Positions 23,558-30,816 of a DNA stretch of 47,887 bases are shown here, in pieces; position 1 is the stretch's first letter, and each line of letters opens with the position of its first letter. The DNA is taken from positions 1 to 47,887 of the IMG/VR virus record IMGVR_UViG_3300029286_000066. The stretch is one strand, 5' to 3'. The notes under the pieces were generated by a model. It had not been told where the DNA came from and searched no databases. It saw only the letters and a program-made list of their open reading frames with translations. The DNA comes from a virus. The position numbers were made by a program, and so were the translations under genes.

Positions 23558-23728
23558 TTATTCCTCCTTCAATAGTTGTTTATTCTTTTTGTACCAATCC
23601 CTTCGTTGTTTTCTGTTCATTTTACTTAATGATGTGATATATTTATCCGGAATCTTTTTGTAAAAATTAGATTCTGGATGCTTAGGTACTAAGATTTCCG
23701 GAATAATATCAAATGATCTTGTGTCCAT
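23558..23728 (-). CDS. Small basic protein (56 aa)
   Basis: The start at 23728 has AGGAGGAATAA upstream, and its stop is 1 nt before the next ATG. The C-terminal half is strongly basic (KMNRKQRRDWYKKNKQ), as in small nucleic-acid-binding proteins, while the N-terminal half is mixed (IIPEILVPKHPESNFY). No family recognised. Confidence 0.55.
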   Translation of the reverse strand: MDTRSFDIIPEILVPKHPESNFYKKIPDKYITSLSKMNRKQRRDWYKKNKQLLKEE

Positions 23729-23738
23729 TTATTCCTCC

Positions 23739-24125
23739 TTAAGAGTGATTTGGTTTTCTCATGTGTGAAAAACCTCTTGAACCATAATCTTCAGGAACAC
23801 CATTCATTGTGTTTTCTCTAACATTGTCACAATTGGTGCAATATTTCCAAGCAGGTTTGACAATGCCTATTACTTCATGTGTTTCTCTACACATTGGACA
23901 AGTGCAAAGAGTGGTCTTTTCACTATTGATCTTCTTTAAATCCTCTTGCTTTTTTACCGTTTGTTCTCTGTACCTTAAGCCATATTCTTTCTCTCTCTCA
24001 TATCTGGCAAGTAATCTATGTTCATCACAGCAATACCTGCTTTTGAATGTCTTAGGCATGAACATTTTATCACAAAGTCTCCAAGCACATTCTATTAAAA
24101 CAGGAATAAACTTTTTCTTTCCCAT
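23739..24125 (-). CDS. Zinc-finger protein (128 aa)
   Basis: Two to three cysteine modules: CAWRLCDKMFMPKTFKSRYC (about 13-32), CTCPMC (about 74-79) and YCTNCDN (about 94-100). The middle is basic and coiled (ERKEYGLRYREQTVKKQED-like). This looks like a phage DNA-binding or HNH-derived protein without the catalytic HNH core. It starts behind AAGGAAGGATA. No function assigned. Confidence 0.6.
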   Translation of the reverse strand: MGKKKFIPVLIECAWRLCDKMFMPKTFKSRYCCDEHRLLARYEREKEYGLRYREQTVKKQEDLKKINSEKTTLCTCPMCRETHEVIGIVKPAWKYCTNCDNVRENTMNGVPEDYGSRGFSHMRKPNHS

Positions 24126-24307
24126 TATCCTTCCTTTCGAGTTTGTAATGTTTTTTCTACGTCTTTATTGAGTTTATCCAGAACGGGCGTTTGTGATTGG
24201 TAAAGATCTTTTTTAGGATTATTATATTCTTTACAAACAAAACCAAAGAATCCTATTACCACAATCAGTACAAACATTACCCAAATAGAAATTATAATCT
24301 TAAACAT
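24125..24307 (-). CDS. Small single-span membrane protein, possible lysis accessory
   Basis: Residues 1-24 are a hydrophobic segment (KIIISIWVMFVLIVVIGFFG) with an N-in or signal-anchor form. The rest (KEYNNPKKDLYQSQTPVLDKLN...) is helical and basic. It overlaps the next gene by 1 nt and follows the transglycosylase directly. The context suggests a spanin- or holin-like partner in lysis, but no lipobox or holin pattern is visible. Confidence 0.5.
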   Translation of the reverse strand: MFKIIISIWVMFVLIVVIGFFGFVCKEYNNPKKDLYQSQTPVLDKLNKDVEKTLQTRKEG

Positions 24308-24769
24308 TTACAACTCCTTCATAACTCGTTTATGGTAGTGACGACTTCCTCCAGAATACTTTGCCAATGCGACTCGCAAATTCGGGCTGGTCCTCTGATA
24401 ATACTTCAGGATGGCAATGCCCGCCAATATATTTTTTGCCGGACAGAATAAGTCTTCTCTTGAGAAACCAGTCAGCCACTTTGCAGTAGAGGGCATGACT
24501 TGCATCAAACCAATGGCTCCTTTTGGAGATACTGCATTTGGTCGCCACCTGCTCTCCACTTGTATTATCGCCTTTACGAGGCCAGGGTTGGGATGGTTGT
24601 CTTTCACTATCTCCATAAGCTGCTGCCGACTCACGGGATTGAAGTTCTGCGATCCTGTGCTTAAACTCTTCGGTAGAAAGCAAACCAATAGGATCAAGAC
24701 GATCAGCACTGAGTATGTTCCCTTCTCTGATGATTTGTGCCTGTAAATTCCGCTTCTTATGTTCTTCAT
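24308..24769 (-). CDS. Membrane-anchored lytic transglycosylase (SLT/GH23)
   Basis: The N-terminal TM segment (SVLIVLILLVCFLPKSL, about 19-35) anchors a catalytic domain. IQVESRWRPNAVSPKGAIGLMQVMPSTA (about 69-95) contains the catalytic Glu (ES), and ILAGIAILKYY and ALAKYSGG are the other SLT motifs. It would cleave peptidoglycan during host lysis or DNA entry. It starts at 24769 behind GGGAGGAAAGAC. Another reading frame (24330-24920) stays open across it. Confidence 0.82.
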   Translation of the reverse strand: MKNIRSGIYRHKSSEKGTYSVLIVLILLVCFLPKSLSTGSQNFNPVSRQQLMEIVKDNHPNPGLVKAIIQVESRWRPNAVSPKGAIGLMQVMPSTAKWLTGFSREDLFCPAKNILAGIAILKYYQRTSPNLRVALAKYSGGSRHYHKRVMKEL

Positions 24770-24920
24770 GTCTTTCCTCCCTTATGCTCGCAAAAGAGTG
24801 GAGAGGTTTCAACCACTTCTTTAACGGGTAATAAGAACGACCCAGGCATTTAGGACATTCTTCTCCAACAAACAAAACGTCATCTTGTAAACAACAATTG
24901 GCATTATTTACCGTAATCAT
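24330..24920 (-). CDS. Cysteine-containing protein, C-terminal part overlapping the transglycosylase
   Basis: The start at 24920 overlaps the HD gene stop (ATGA), which supports real initiation. The non-overlapping first 50 residues contain CCLQDD and CPKCLGRSYYPL, a small Zn-ribbon-like module. The remaining 146 codons lie in another frame over the transglycosylase; that part is likely shadow, but no stop intervenes for 440 nt. The true end cannot be decided from sequence alone. A Zn-ribbon protein of about 50 residues or a longer dual-coded protein are both possible. Confidence 0.45.
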   Translation of the reverse strand: MITVNNANCCLQDDVLFVGEECPKCLGRSYYPLKKWLKPLHSFASIREERHEEHKKRNLQAQIIREGNILSADRLDPIGLLSTEEFKHRIAELQSRESAAAYGDSERQPSQPWPRKGDNTSGEQVATKCSISKRSHWFDASHALYCKVADWFLKRRLILSGKKYIGGHCHPEVLSEDQPEFASRIGKVFWRKSSLP

Positions 24921-25498
24921 TTTTCTGCCTCCCAGGCATCAATGAGATATGATGCGGACATATCGGCAACATGAACTAAAGCAACCAGTTTGTTTTCTTT
25001 AAAAGCTTGTCGTTGTGCAAAGCCTGTAGGATAATTGAAGTGTGTTCCAGGTTCTGATGCTCCGAGATGCCATCTGATTGCAAGAGCTTCTTGATCCGAT
25101 AACTGCATATATTTGGAAATTATGTAAAGAGATTTTTCTCCGTGACCTAACGGAAGCTGTTCTTTAACTCCCCAGACTTCTACTTCATGCCATTTACCGT
25201 CAATCTTCTTGTTCCTGATTTCTTTTACATAATAGTTTGCTTTGCAGACATCATGAAACAAGGTACAGATAGCGATTGTTTCCGGTTCAAAATTAAGATC
25301 GAATGTTTCATTCAGTTCTCTGGCAATGTCAAGAACACTGAGACTGTGATGGATTAATCCTTTCTCATAAGCACCATGAAACATCGTTGATGCTGGTGCT
25401 TGGAAGAAATCTGTTGATTCCAGATACTCCATAAACTTTTCTTTACCTGCTCTCTTGATTATCCCTGCTTCTTTATAGAAATCTTCTTTACTTCCCAT
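24917..25498 (-). CDS. HD-domain phosphohydrolase
   Basis: The HD motif is spread as in the superfamily: GLIHHSLSVLDIA (about 47-59), FHDVCKANYY (about 81-90), GHGEKSLYI (about 118) and an LVHVADMSASYL (about 171) Asp. The 193-residue length and two His-x-His-Asp clusters suit a small phosphohydrolase acting on nucleotides or signalling nucleotides. The start at 25498 has GGAGGAGGAAGAAG upstream. Substrate unknown; a dNTPase or YfbR-like role is possible. Confidence 0.78.
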   Translation of the reverse strand: MGSKEDFYKEAGIIKRAGKEKFMEYLESTDFFQAPASTMFHGAYEKGLIHHSLSVLDIARELNETFDLNFEPETIAICTLFHDVCKANYYVKEIRNKKIDGKWHEVEVWGVKEQLPLGHGEKSLYIISKYMQLSDQEALAIRWHLGASEPGTHFNYPTGFAQRQAFKENKLVALVHVADMSASYLIDAWEAEK

Positions 25499-25545
25499 CT
25501 TCTTCCTCCTCCTGAGTTTTAGACTTCTTGTTTCGTGGATGAAAT

Positions 25546-25755
25546 TTAATTTTTTTCCAATTTTTTACCAAAATCCCTCATTTCCTTGGGAAAGATAGAA
25601 ATGAGCTTATCATTGACTTTTACTGACCAATAACCTGGAGCACAGCATGAAGCAATAAAAACAATACTGTCTGGAACTCCATGTTTAGCAACAACATAGT
25701 CCCAAGCTCTTTGTGAAGCTTTATCCTGCGGTCTTTTCTTGTGCAGAGTCGGCAT
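25546..25755 (-). CDS. Hypothetical protein (69 aa)
   Basis: It starts at 25755 (MPTLHKKRPQDKASQ) with a GGAG 7 nt upstream. The protein has basic and aromatic residues and a strand-rich centre (SIVFIASCCAPGYWSVKV) with a CC pair, then a charged tail. It overlaps the neighbouring gene by 35 nt in another frame. No family recognised. Confidence 0.5.
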   Translation of the reverse strand: MPTLHKKRPQDKASQRAWDYVVAKHGVPDSIVFIASCCAPGYWSVKVNDKLISIFPKEMRDFGKKLEKN

Positions 25756-25939
25756 TCTGTTTCTCCATAGCATAAGCAGATGCAGCAATGATTTTGAGGG
25801 TGTTTATGCTTTTATTCAAAACTCTTTCGTCATCTGGTGCTACTTTTCCAATTAAAGTTTTTAAATCATCAATAACCGGAATCAATGCTTGTTTTAAAGT
25901 GCTAAAACTATCTTCGGACATTTTCTCTTTCTTGTTCAT
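25721..25939 (-). CDS. Hypothetical helical protein (72 aa)
   Basis: The start at 25939 (MNKKEKMSEDSFSTLK) has GGAGGAAGCAAAAC 8 nt upstream; the in-frame ATG at 25921 is less likely. A long amphipathic helix (TLKQALIPVIDDLKTLIGKV, then NKSINTLKIIAASAYAM) suggests a small oligomer or partner protein. It overlaps both neighbours. No family recognised. Confidence 0.5.
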   Translation of the reverse strand: MNKKEKMSEDSFSTLKQALIPVIDDLKTLIGKVAPDDERVLNKSINTLKIIAASAYAMEKQNADSAQEKTAG

Positions 25940-26342
25940 GTTTTGCTTCCTCCTTATATTCTTTTTCTTCATCGGATTCGTAATGTGGAAACAGAGTGCT
26001 TATTTGTCCTGGTGCTGCTTTAAGCAGATTAAACCAATAAGAAGTTTCTATATTGGCTAGTTTAGGATATCTCCATTTATTTTCCTCCATCCATTGAAAA
26101 AGCACATCGTTTTGCATATGTAAAGGGGCTTCTTCTAATCTTTCTTTCAGTATGGTTAAATGATGTTTTAATGGAGTTCCTTTCTTCTCTAATTCCAATT
26201 CCTTTTGCTCTTTTCTTTTTACCAATTCAAAATAATTGATTGTCATTTTTCTTTTTGCAGCTCTATCCAGATTATTTGGTAGATATTGAAAAAACCGACT
26301 ATCACATGACCAACCATTTAATACACTTGTCCAATTATTCAT
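25908..26342 (-). CDS. Hypothetical protein (144 aa)
   Basis: It starts at 26342 (MNNWTSVLNGWSCD) behind GAAGGAAAC; the upstream ATG at 26369 lies in the DnaB end. It is mostly helical with a basic centre (KRKEQKELELEKKG) and an acidic C-terminus (SDEEKEYKEEAKHEQE). It directly follows the replicative helicase gene, so a helicase-loader or partner role is thinkable, but no AAA+ motif is present. Confidence 0.55.
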   Translation of the reverse strand: MNNWTSVLNGWSCDSRFFQYLPNNLDRAAKRKMTINYFELVKRKEQKELELEKKGTPLKHHLTILKERLEEAPLHMQNDVLFQWMEENKWRYPKLANIETSYWFNLLKAAPGQISTLFPHYESDEEKEYKEEAKHEQERENVRR

Positions 26343-26353
26343 GTTTCCTTCTT

Positions 26354-29089
26354 TCATAAGTTTCTCCATATTATTTCACTGTCTAAAGCAAATTGACCAA
26401 TATCTAATTGCTGAAGTATCAAAGCCTGTTTTGCTCTATCAAAAGCTTTATACCGATGCTCAGTAACAGCAACCCGAGCTGTGCCTGCTCTTTTATCTTC
26501 AGAGGGTCGGCTAAGAGTTAATTGTACATCTACATGAGCTAATTTACCTATCCAACCCGAAGAATCTCTGTCATCAACATCTGGTTTTCCTAAACCTCCT
26601 CTATTAACCTGTCCTACTGTGAATAATGTACAATGATGTTTTTGAGCCATTGCTACTGCTTCTTTCCAAGTATCATCAATTTGCATATATGATTCTTTTT
26701 TTGAAAGAGGTTTTAAAATATCAACATAGTCAATAAGAATAATATCAGGGATGAATTCCAATTTCTGCTCTAAATTATGTAAATGGGTCTCAATATCATG
26801 CAAACTTGCGGAAAATCGAGGGTATGTTTTTATTTGTATGCCATCTCCATACATTTTTTGAATGGCATCTATTTCTTTTTTAACAATCGGTTGTTTATAT
26901 TGCCGCTTACCTATGCTTTCAAACCATGTTTCCACTTTGTAATCTTTCAATCCTTGTTCTCGGCAATATGTGCAAGGACGGTATTCCATATCTACATCAT
27001 AATGAGGAACAACACCATTTCTTTTAAGATTTATTCGGTTGGTTCTTTCTTTTCGTTCACAGGAATTGTCTTGGTTATATAAACAATCAAAAACGGGATA
27101 GGTACAAGTTTCTTCAGATTCCCTATTTCCCAGGGCTGTTAGCCTTTTAAGTAGCCTATCATTTACATATTTTTCAGACATTTCTAAGGAAACAATGAGG
27201 GATTTGAATTTTTTGAAATAGGCTTGCACTGCTACTTCTAACAGAAACCAAGAATTATGAACAATGATGTCATTAGAAATGAAATTATGATTATTTTCTA
27301 TTACTAAATCATAGGTTTCTTTTTCACCTATGCAAGTAATTTCTACAATTTCATCCCATAAAATATCATCAGTTAATAAATTTTGAAGTTTTTCATTATC
27401 AGGATAACAAACCGTAATTTGAGATAATCGTGATCGACTAATTTTTCCCTTCTTTTTAAAAGACTGTCCTACAGCATTGGATTTCCATCGTAATTCATAA
27501 GGAATTATTTCTTTAATAACTTCAAAAGGAATAGCTTCAATGTTGCTCTTAGCACATCTTTTTTTATTTAGATTTTTTATTATGTTTTCCGCCCTTTCTT
27601 GTTTTTCAAATAAAAAACCAATTTCTGATAAATATCTATTTACGTTAATAGTGTCTTGAAATTCTAATTCCCAAGAATAGAACCCTTTGAAAATATTTTT
27701 TTGTATTGCTCCTATTATTCCAAATCGTAACAAAAGATGCTGTACTTGATATACAAGTTTTTTGCTTGCTGAGGAATAACTAACGGCAATATTATTTTTA
27801 ACTTGGAAAACAGACCCGTCACAAGTGAACAAAACAGATAAAAAAACAGAAAGCATTTGGTTGTTTAATTGGAATACGAAATCCGGAATTGTTTTTTCTT
27901 TTGATAATTTTTGATGCAGCCCTAAACTTGTGATCCATTTTCTTGTGTTGGATCCCCCAACACGTCCTCTGCCTTCTTCTTCACAAATAACCCGCACAGT
28001 CATTTCCGATTCTTGCGTTATTTTGTCTCCCATCATTTTAATACAGTTTTTAAAATCTTTTTGTATTCTGCTACATTTATTAGTAAACGTATAACTACCA
28101 TTACTTCGAAAACACCCTTCTGCAATTAAATAAGCCAGTATTTTTAATCTATATTCGGGGTATCTTTTTGTTCCTAAAATAGGGTATCTTCTAGGAACTG
28201 CTATATGGTTCCCTACAAATAATTGACTTAGTGGCAACCATCCTTTAGAAGAATAAAAAGGATGATCTATGGTTACTTCTGTTTCTCGACCTGTTCGGGT
28301 TTTCACTTGATAAACCCATTTAACACCTTGTTTTACAACATCTAAAACCTTATTAAAAACAAAATTATCATGTTCATTTTTGCTCACAGTGAAATCTTTA
28401 TTTTTAATAATTGTTTCTATAGGTTTTATAGCCCCATCAGACATTGTAATTAAAGAACCTTTAATAAGGCATTTTCCGGTTTTGAAAGGAGCCGTTAGAG
28501 CCACAGTCCAACCACGTTCTATTTTACCGATTAATTCTCCTAAAGCACCATTCAATTTCAAATAATCCCGGTCATCATCAAAAAAGACATCCATTATTTT
28601 TCTTGGTTCAAAAGGAGAACAAAAACCTTCTGTTCCTATGGTTATTTTTTTATAACCGGTCATTATTTCTTCCGCTTCTTCTACTCTATCCATAACAAGA
28701 AGACTTTGCATTTTGACAGAATCAATCTCCAATGCCCGTTTCTTAAAAAACCTAAAAGCATTGTCTTGAACATAGTCAATATTGATTTCACCACTTTTTT
28801 CGTATCTTTTACTTATTTTAGACAGGTATATCCCAATAAGTTCTTTATTTTCAGGACCTAAATGTTCGGATTCTATATTATAAATATCTTCAATACATTT
28901 TCCCGGAGCTTCTTCGTATTGTTCAAAATAATCAATGCACCATGCTCCTACATATTTAGCAATGAAACTTTGGAAGCTGTCTGGAGTATATAAAGGTTTT
29001 ATTTCTGTTAAGAATTTGGTTGAAGTGATCATTCCGGTGACAATTTGTTCTTCTATCGTTGAATCTATCAAAGTGCGCTTGATTGTCAT
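26354..29089 (-). CDS. dnaB: Replicative DNA helicase (DnaB-like) with an intein
   Basis: The 911-residue precursor has an N-terminal helical domain (1-150). Walker A is split by the intein: PFKTGK (residues 201-206) joins to SWFLL after splicing. Walker B-like IILIDYVDILKP follows in the C-extein, with TVGQVNRGG (sensor) and VAVTEHRYKA near the end. A Cys-rich insertion (ETCTYP...CTYCREQ) after the P-loop is seen in some phage helicases. The spliced helicase is about 505 residues. It unwinds the fork and should pair with the primase at 30817-31707. Confidence 0.88.
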   Translation of the reverse strand: MTIKRTLIDSTIEEQIVTGMITSTKFLTEIKPLYTPDSFQSFIAKYVGAWCIDYFEQYEEAPGKCIEDIYNIESEHLGPENKELIGIYLSKISKRYEKSGEINIDYVQDNAFRFFKKRALEIDSVKMQSLLVMDRVEEAEEIMTGYKKITIGTEGFCSPFEPRKIMDVFFDDDRDYLKLNGALGELIGKIERGWTVALTAPFKTGKCLIKGSLITMSDGAIKPIETIIKNKDFTVSKNEHDNFVFNKVLDVVKQGVKWVYQVKTRTGRETEVTIDHPFYSSKGWLPLSQLFVGNHIAVPRRYPILGTKRYPEYRLKILAYLIAEGCFRSNGSYTFTNKCSRIQKDFKNCIKMMGDKITQESEMTVRVICEEEGRGRVGGSNTRKWITSLGLHQKLSKEKTIPDFVFQLNNQMLSVFLSVLFTCDGSVFQVKNNIAVSYSSASKKLVYQVQHLLLRFGIIGAIQKNIFKGFYSWELEFQDTINVNRYLSEIGFLFEKQERAENIIKNLNKKRCAKSNIEAIPFEVIKEIIPYELRWKSNAVGQSFKKKGKISRSRLSQITVCYPDNEKLQNLLTDDILWDEIVEITCIGEKETYDLVIENNHNFISNDIIVHNSWFLLEVAVQAYFKKFKSLIVSLEMSEKYVNDRLLKRLTALGNRESEETCTYPVFDCLYNQDNSCERKERTNRINLKRNGVVPHYDVDMEYRPCTYCREQGLKDYKVETWFESIGKRQYKQPIVKKEIDAIQKMYGDGIQIKTYPRFSASLHDIETHLHNLEQKLEFIPDIILIDYVDILKPLSKKESYMQIDDTWKEAVAMAQKHHCTLFTVGQVNRGGLGKPDVDDRDSSGWIGKLAHVDVQLTLSRPSEDKRAGTARVAVTEHRYKAFDRAKQALILQQLDIGQFALDSEIIWRNL
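27254..28471 (-). mobile_element. LAGLIDADG intein in dnaB P-loop
   Basis: A 406-residue intein begins at Cys 207 (CLIKGSLITMSDG, block A), with VTIDHPFYSSKGWLPLSQL as block B. LAGLIDADG motifs are ILAYLIAEGCF and VFLSVLFTCDGSVF. Block F is YDLVIENNHNFI and block G is IVHN before Ser (+1). Insertion directly after GK of the Walker A loop keeps the extein ATP site inactive until splicing, a typical site for DnaB inteins. The endonuclease is in frame, unlike that in the clamp-loader intein. Splice sites are read from motifs only. Confidence 0.88.
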
Positions 29090-29170
29090 TCTAAATCCTC
29101 TCTGTAACGTCGGGAGTAGTGTCTTCCTTCAATTTAAATCTTGTTTATGAAGAAAGACTCGTCTTAAAAT

Positions 29171-29193
29171 AGATCGTGCGGCTACCGTCAATT
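29171..29193 (-). promoter_or_regulatory. Conserved promoter-like element A (upstream of dnaB)
   Basis: The minus strand carries AATTGACGGTNGCCGCACGATCT (with N = A), which recurs at 40266-40288 (with N = C) ahead of an unrelated gene. TTGACG is a good -35, but downstream sequences at -10 spacing (TTTTAA, TAACAA) are weak. The conserved spacer (GCCGCACGATC) suggests recognition by a specific phage regulator or a modified polymerase. The leader to the dnaB ATG is about 100 nt. Confidence 0.5.
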
Positions 29194-30591
29194 TTACCGC
29201 ATTGCTTTTTCTTCTTTTAGAAACTTCGGAAATTTTGTAGTCAGAAGATTTTCCGAAGCAAGGAAGTTTATTTCAAACTTTTCTAATAAACCACCATTTC
29301 TGCTTATTTCATTATCCCAAAAATGAATCAAAGCTTTTGCAAGATATAGAACAGGATCATTTGTAATCCGGTACATGCGACAATGTTCCTCATTGATGGT
29401 TAACTTGTCTTTGTTTGTTTCCGAAAAAGCTTTTAACTTTAGACCAGAACGTATGATTACGTTCCGGTCTCTCATAGAATAACTTCCGTTTATCTTGTAA
29501 GAAAAGGTTTTTTTGTACCAATCTGTTAGCAGCTTCGTAACATTTGGCAAATCATCTTTTAATAAAAGCTTACTATTATTGGTTGTTTTAACAAGAGGTT
29601 GGGCAATGCAGATCAGGAATTCACTTTTTGTTTCTTCTATGGTAGAATACCGATTAAAAAAGAAGTTAGACAAGGTTATGCTTTCTAAATAATCCTTATT
29701 AGTCGGTAAATAGTTTATGTTTTTTCTTCTAGATTTGTGAAAATCAATGGCAGACTTAATGTCTTTTACGGAATATTTTTGATTAGTGTAAGGTTTAAAA
29801 GTTGGTTCTGTGTAGTCAGTGAACCTTGTTCCGTTCAAAACATTATTTATGTCTTTTACAGCATCTCTAAAACCTTTTGTAGATTCTTTGGGTACTTTAA
29901 AACCGAAACTTTTCCAGTAATCAATCACTTCTTGGACAGCAGAAGAAACAACAAGAGGTGGTTGTTTCTTTTCTTTTCTAAAAACAGGAACAAGGTTTGT
30001 TTTGTCTCTTTTTATTATTTCTCTCTTTGATAGGATTATTATTCTTTTTTTCGTGGGAACGAAGTTCCCACTTATCACGGAGTGACTTACACTATTTTTT
30101 TTATCTTCTATGTCTTTTATATGCTCATTCATCCGCATTAGGCTGCCTAAGTCATCCGCATTAGGCTGCCTACTTTCCTGTGCGCTATTTCTGCCTAAGT
30201 CATTTGCATTAGGCAGCCTACTTCCCTTTCTACAACAAGAAATTCTAAGATCAGATTCGTCTTTGATGTTTTTATGGATTGTTTTGTAATTAGGATTAAT
30301 TCTAATTGTCCTTGTTTTTCCATCAAAATGAATTAATTCTACATACTCTTGTTTTATTAAAGAAGAAAGAGAGGCGCTTATTGTGTTAGGAATGACATCG
30401 AGACAGGATGCCAAATAAGCATTACTTGCGGTACAGTGTTTTTTACAATGATCAAGTCCATTTATCACTGAAAATAAAAGCAGACTTGTCCTATCTAAAT
30501 TTTTATTTAGACCAACTTCTACATCTATATGAAAAAACCGCAAATAAGATTCATGTTTTTCATTTTCTTCTGATTCCATGCTGTACCTCAT
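29194..30591 (-). CDS. Replication initiator-like winged-helix protein
   Basis: A 465-residue protein. Residues 15-105 form a winged helix resembling phage replication-organiser N-domains (LLLFSVINGLDHCKKHCTAS, ISASLSSLIKQEYVEL). A low-complexity linker (about 125-155) follows, containing the peptide repeat PNA-N/D-DLG encoded by the iteron-like DNA. The C-terminal half is helical (EVIDYWKSFGFKVPKEST, FRDAVKDINNVLNG). It resembles DnaD/O-type initiators that bind the origin within their own gene and recruit helicase. It is coupled to the upstream DNA-binding gene through an ATGA overlap. The initiator role is inferred. Confidence 0.68.
   Translation of the reverse strand: MRYSMESEENEKHESYLRFFHIDVEVGLNKNLDRTSLLLFSVINGLDHCKKHCTASNAYLASCLDVIPNTISASLSSLIKQEYVELIHFDGKTRTIRINPNYKTIHKNIKDESDLRISCCRKGSRLPNANDLGRNSAQESRQPNADDLGSLMRMNEHIKDIEDKKNSVSHSVISGNFVPTKKRIIILSKREIIKRDKTNLVPVFRKEKKQPPLVVSSAVQEVIDYWKSFGFKVPKESTKGFRDAVKDINNVLNGTRFTDYTEPTFKPYTNQKYSVKDIKSAIDFHKSRRKNINYLPTNKDYLESITLSNFFFNRYSTIEETKSEFLICIAQPLVKTTNNSKLLLKDDLPNVTKLLTDWYKKTFSYKINGSYSMRDRNVIIRSGLKLKAFSETNKDKLTINEEHCRMYRITNDPVLYLAKALIHFWDNEISRNGGLLEKFEINFLASENLLTTKFPKFLKEEKAMR
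30130..30220 (-). repeat. Iteron-like direct repeats, candidate origin
   Basis: Three copies of a 20-bp sequence (CATCCGCATTAGGCTGCCTA with few changes) lie at 30130-30149, 30153-30172 and 30201-30220. A degenerate fourth at about 30178-30197 shares only CTGCCTA. Spacing is 23-25 bp, about two helical turns. Each good copy contains a perfect inverted repeat TTAGGC-T-GCCTAA, absent or altered elsewhere. Location inside an initiator-like gene parallels lambda O, whose gene contains the origin iterons. Confidence 0.55.
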
Positions 30592-30758
30592 TTCAAATCG
30601 TATTTTTCTTTTACTACTCTTCGGATTAAGTCAAGATAGGTTAAAGTTTTGTTTTCTTCAACGGACTGAATTCGGGCAAGTCTTTGTAACTGTTCTTTCC
30701 AGCCCTTTGTGATTGAAATGTTTATAGCTTCTTTAGCATCATCTAATTTAGGTCTCAT
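30588..30758 (-). CDS. Small RHH/Arc-like DNA-binding protein (56 aa)
   Basis: MRPKLDDAKEAINISITKGW, then a basic helix (EQLQRLARIQSVEENKTLTYLDLIRRVVKE), is the ribbon-helix-helix pattern of small repressor or copy-control proteins. It has its own promoter 24 nt upstream and ATGA overlap with the initiator-like gene. By analogy with phage and plasmid pairs it may auto-regulate the initiator operon; that is inference. Confidence 0.65.
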   Translation of the reverse strand: MRPKLDDAKEAINISITKGWKEQLQRLARIQSVEENKTLTYLDLIRRVVKEKYDLK

Positions 30759-30781
30759 GATTTTCTCCTTTTCTCATTATC

Positions 30782-30810
30782 TGTATAATTTATTTATTTG
30801 TCTTTGTCAA
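30782..30810 (-). promoter_or_regulatory. Sigma70-type promoter
   Basis: TTGACA (30810-30805), a 17-nt spacer and TATACA (30787-30782) match the sigma70/sigmaA consensus at 11 of 12 positions. It lies between the primase stop (30817) and the small DNA-binding gene (30758). It would start transcription of the initiator and then dnaB downstream. Confidence 0.75.
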
Positions 30811-30816
30811 GTCTTT

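Noticed and set aside
30121-30240. Possible CRISPR array from three direct repeats
   Set aside because: Spacings of 3-28 bp, repeats inside a coding gene, and palindromic cores fit iterons, not repeat-spacer units; no cas genes.
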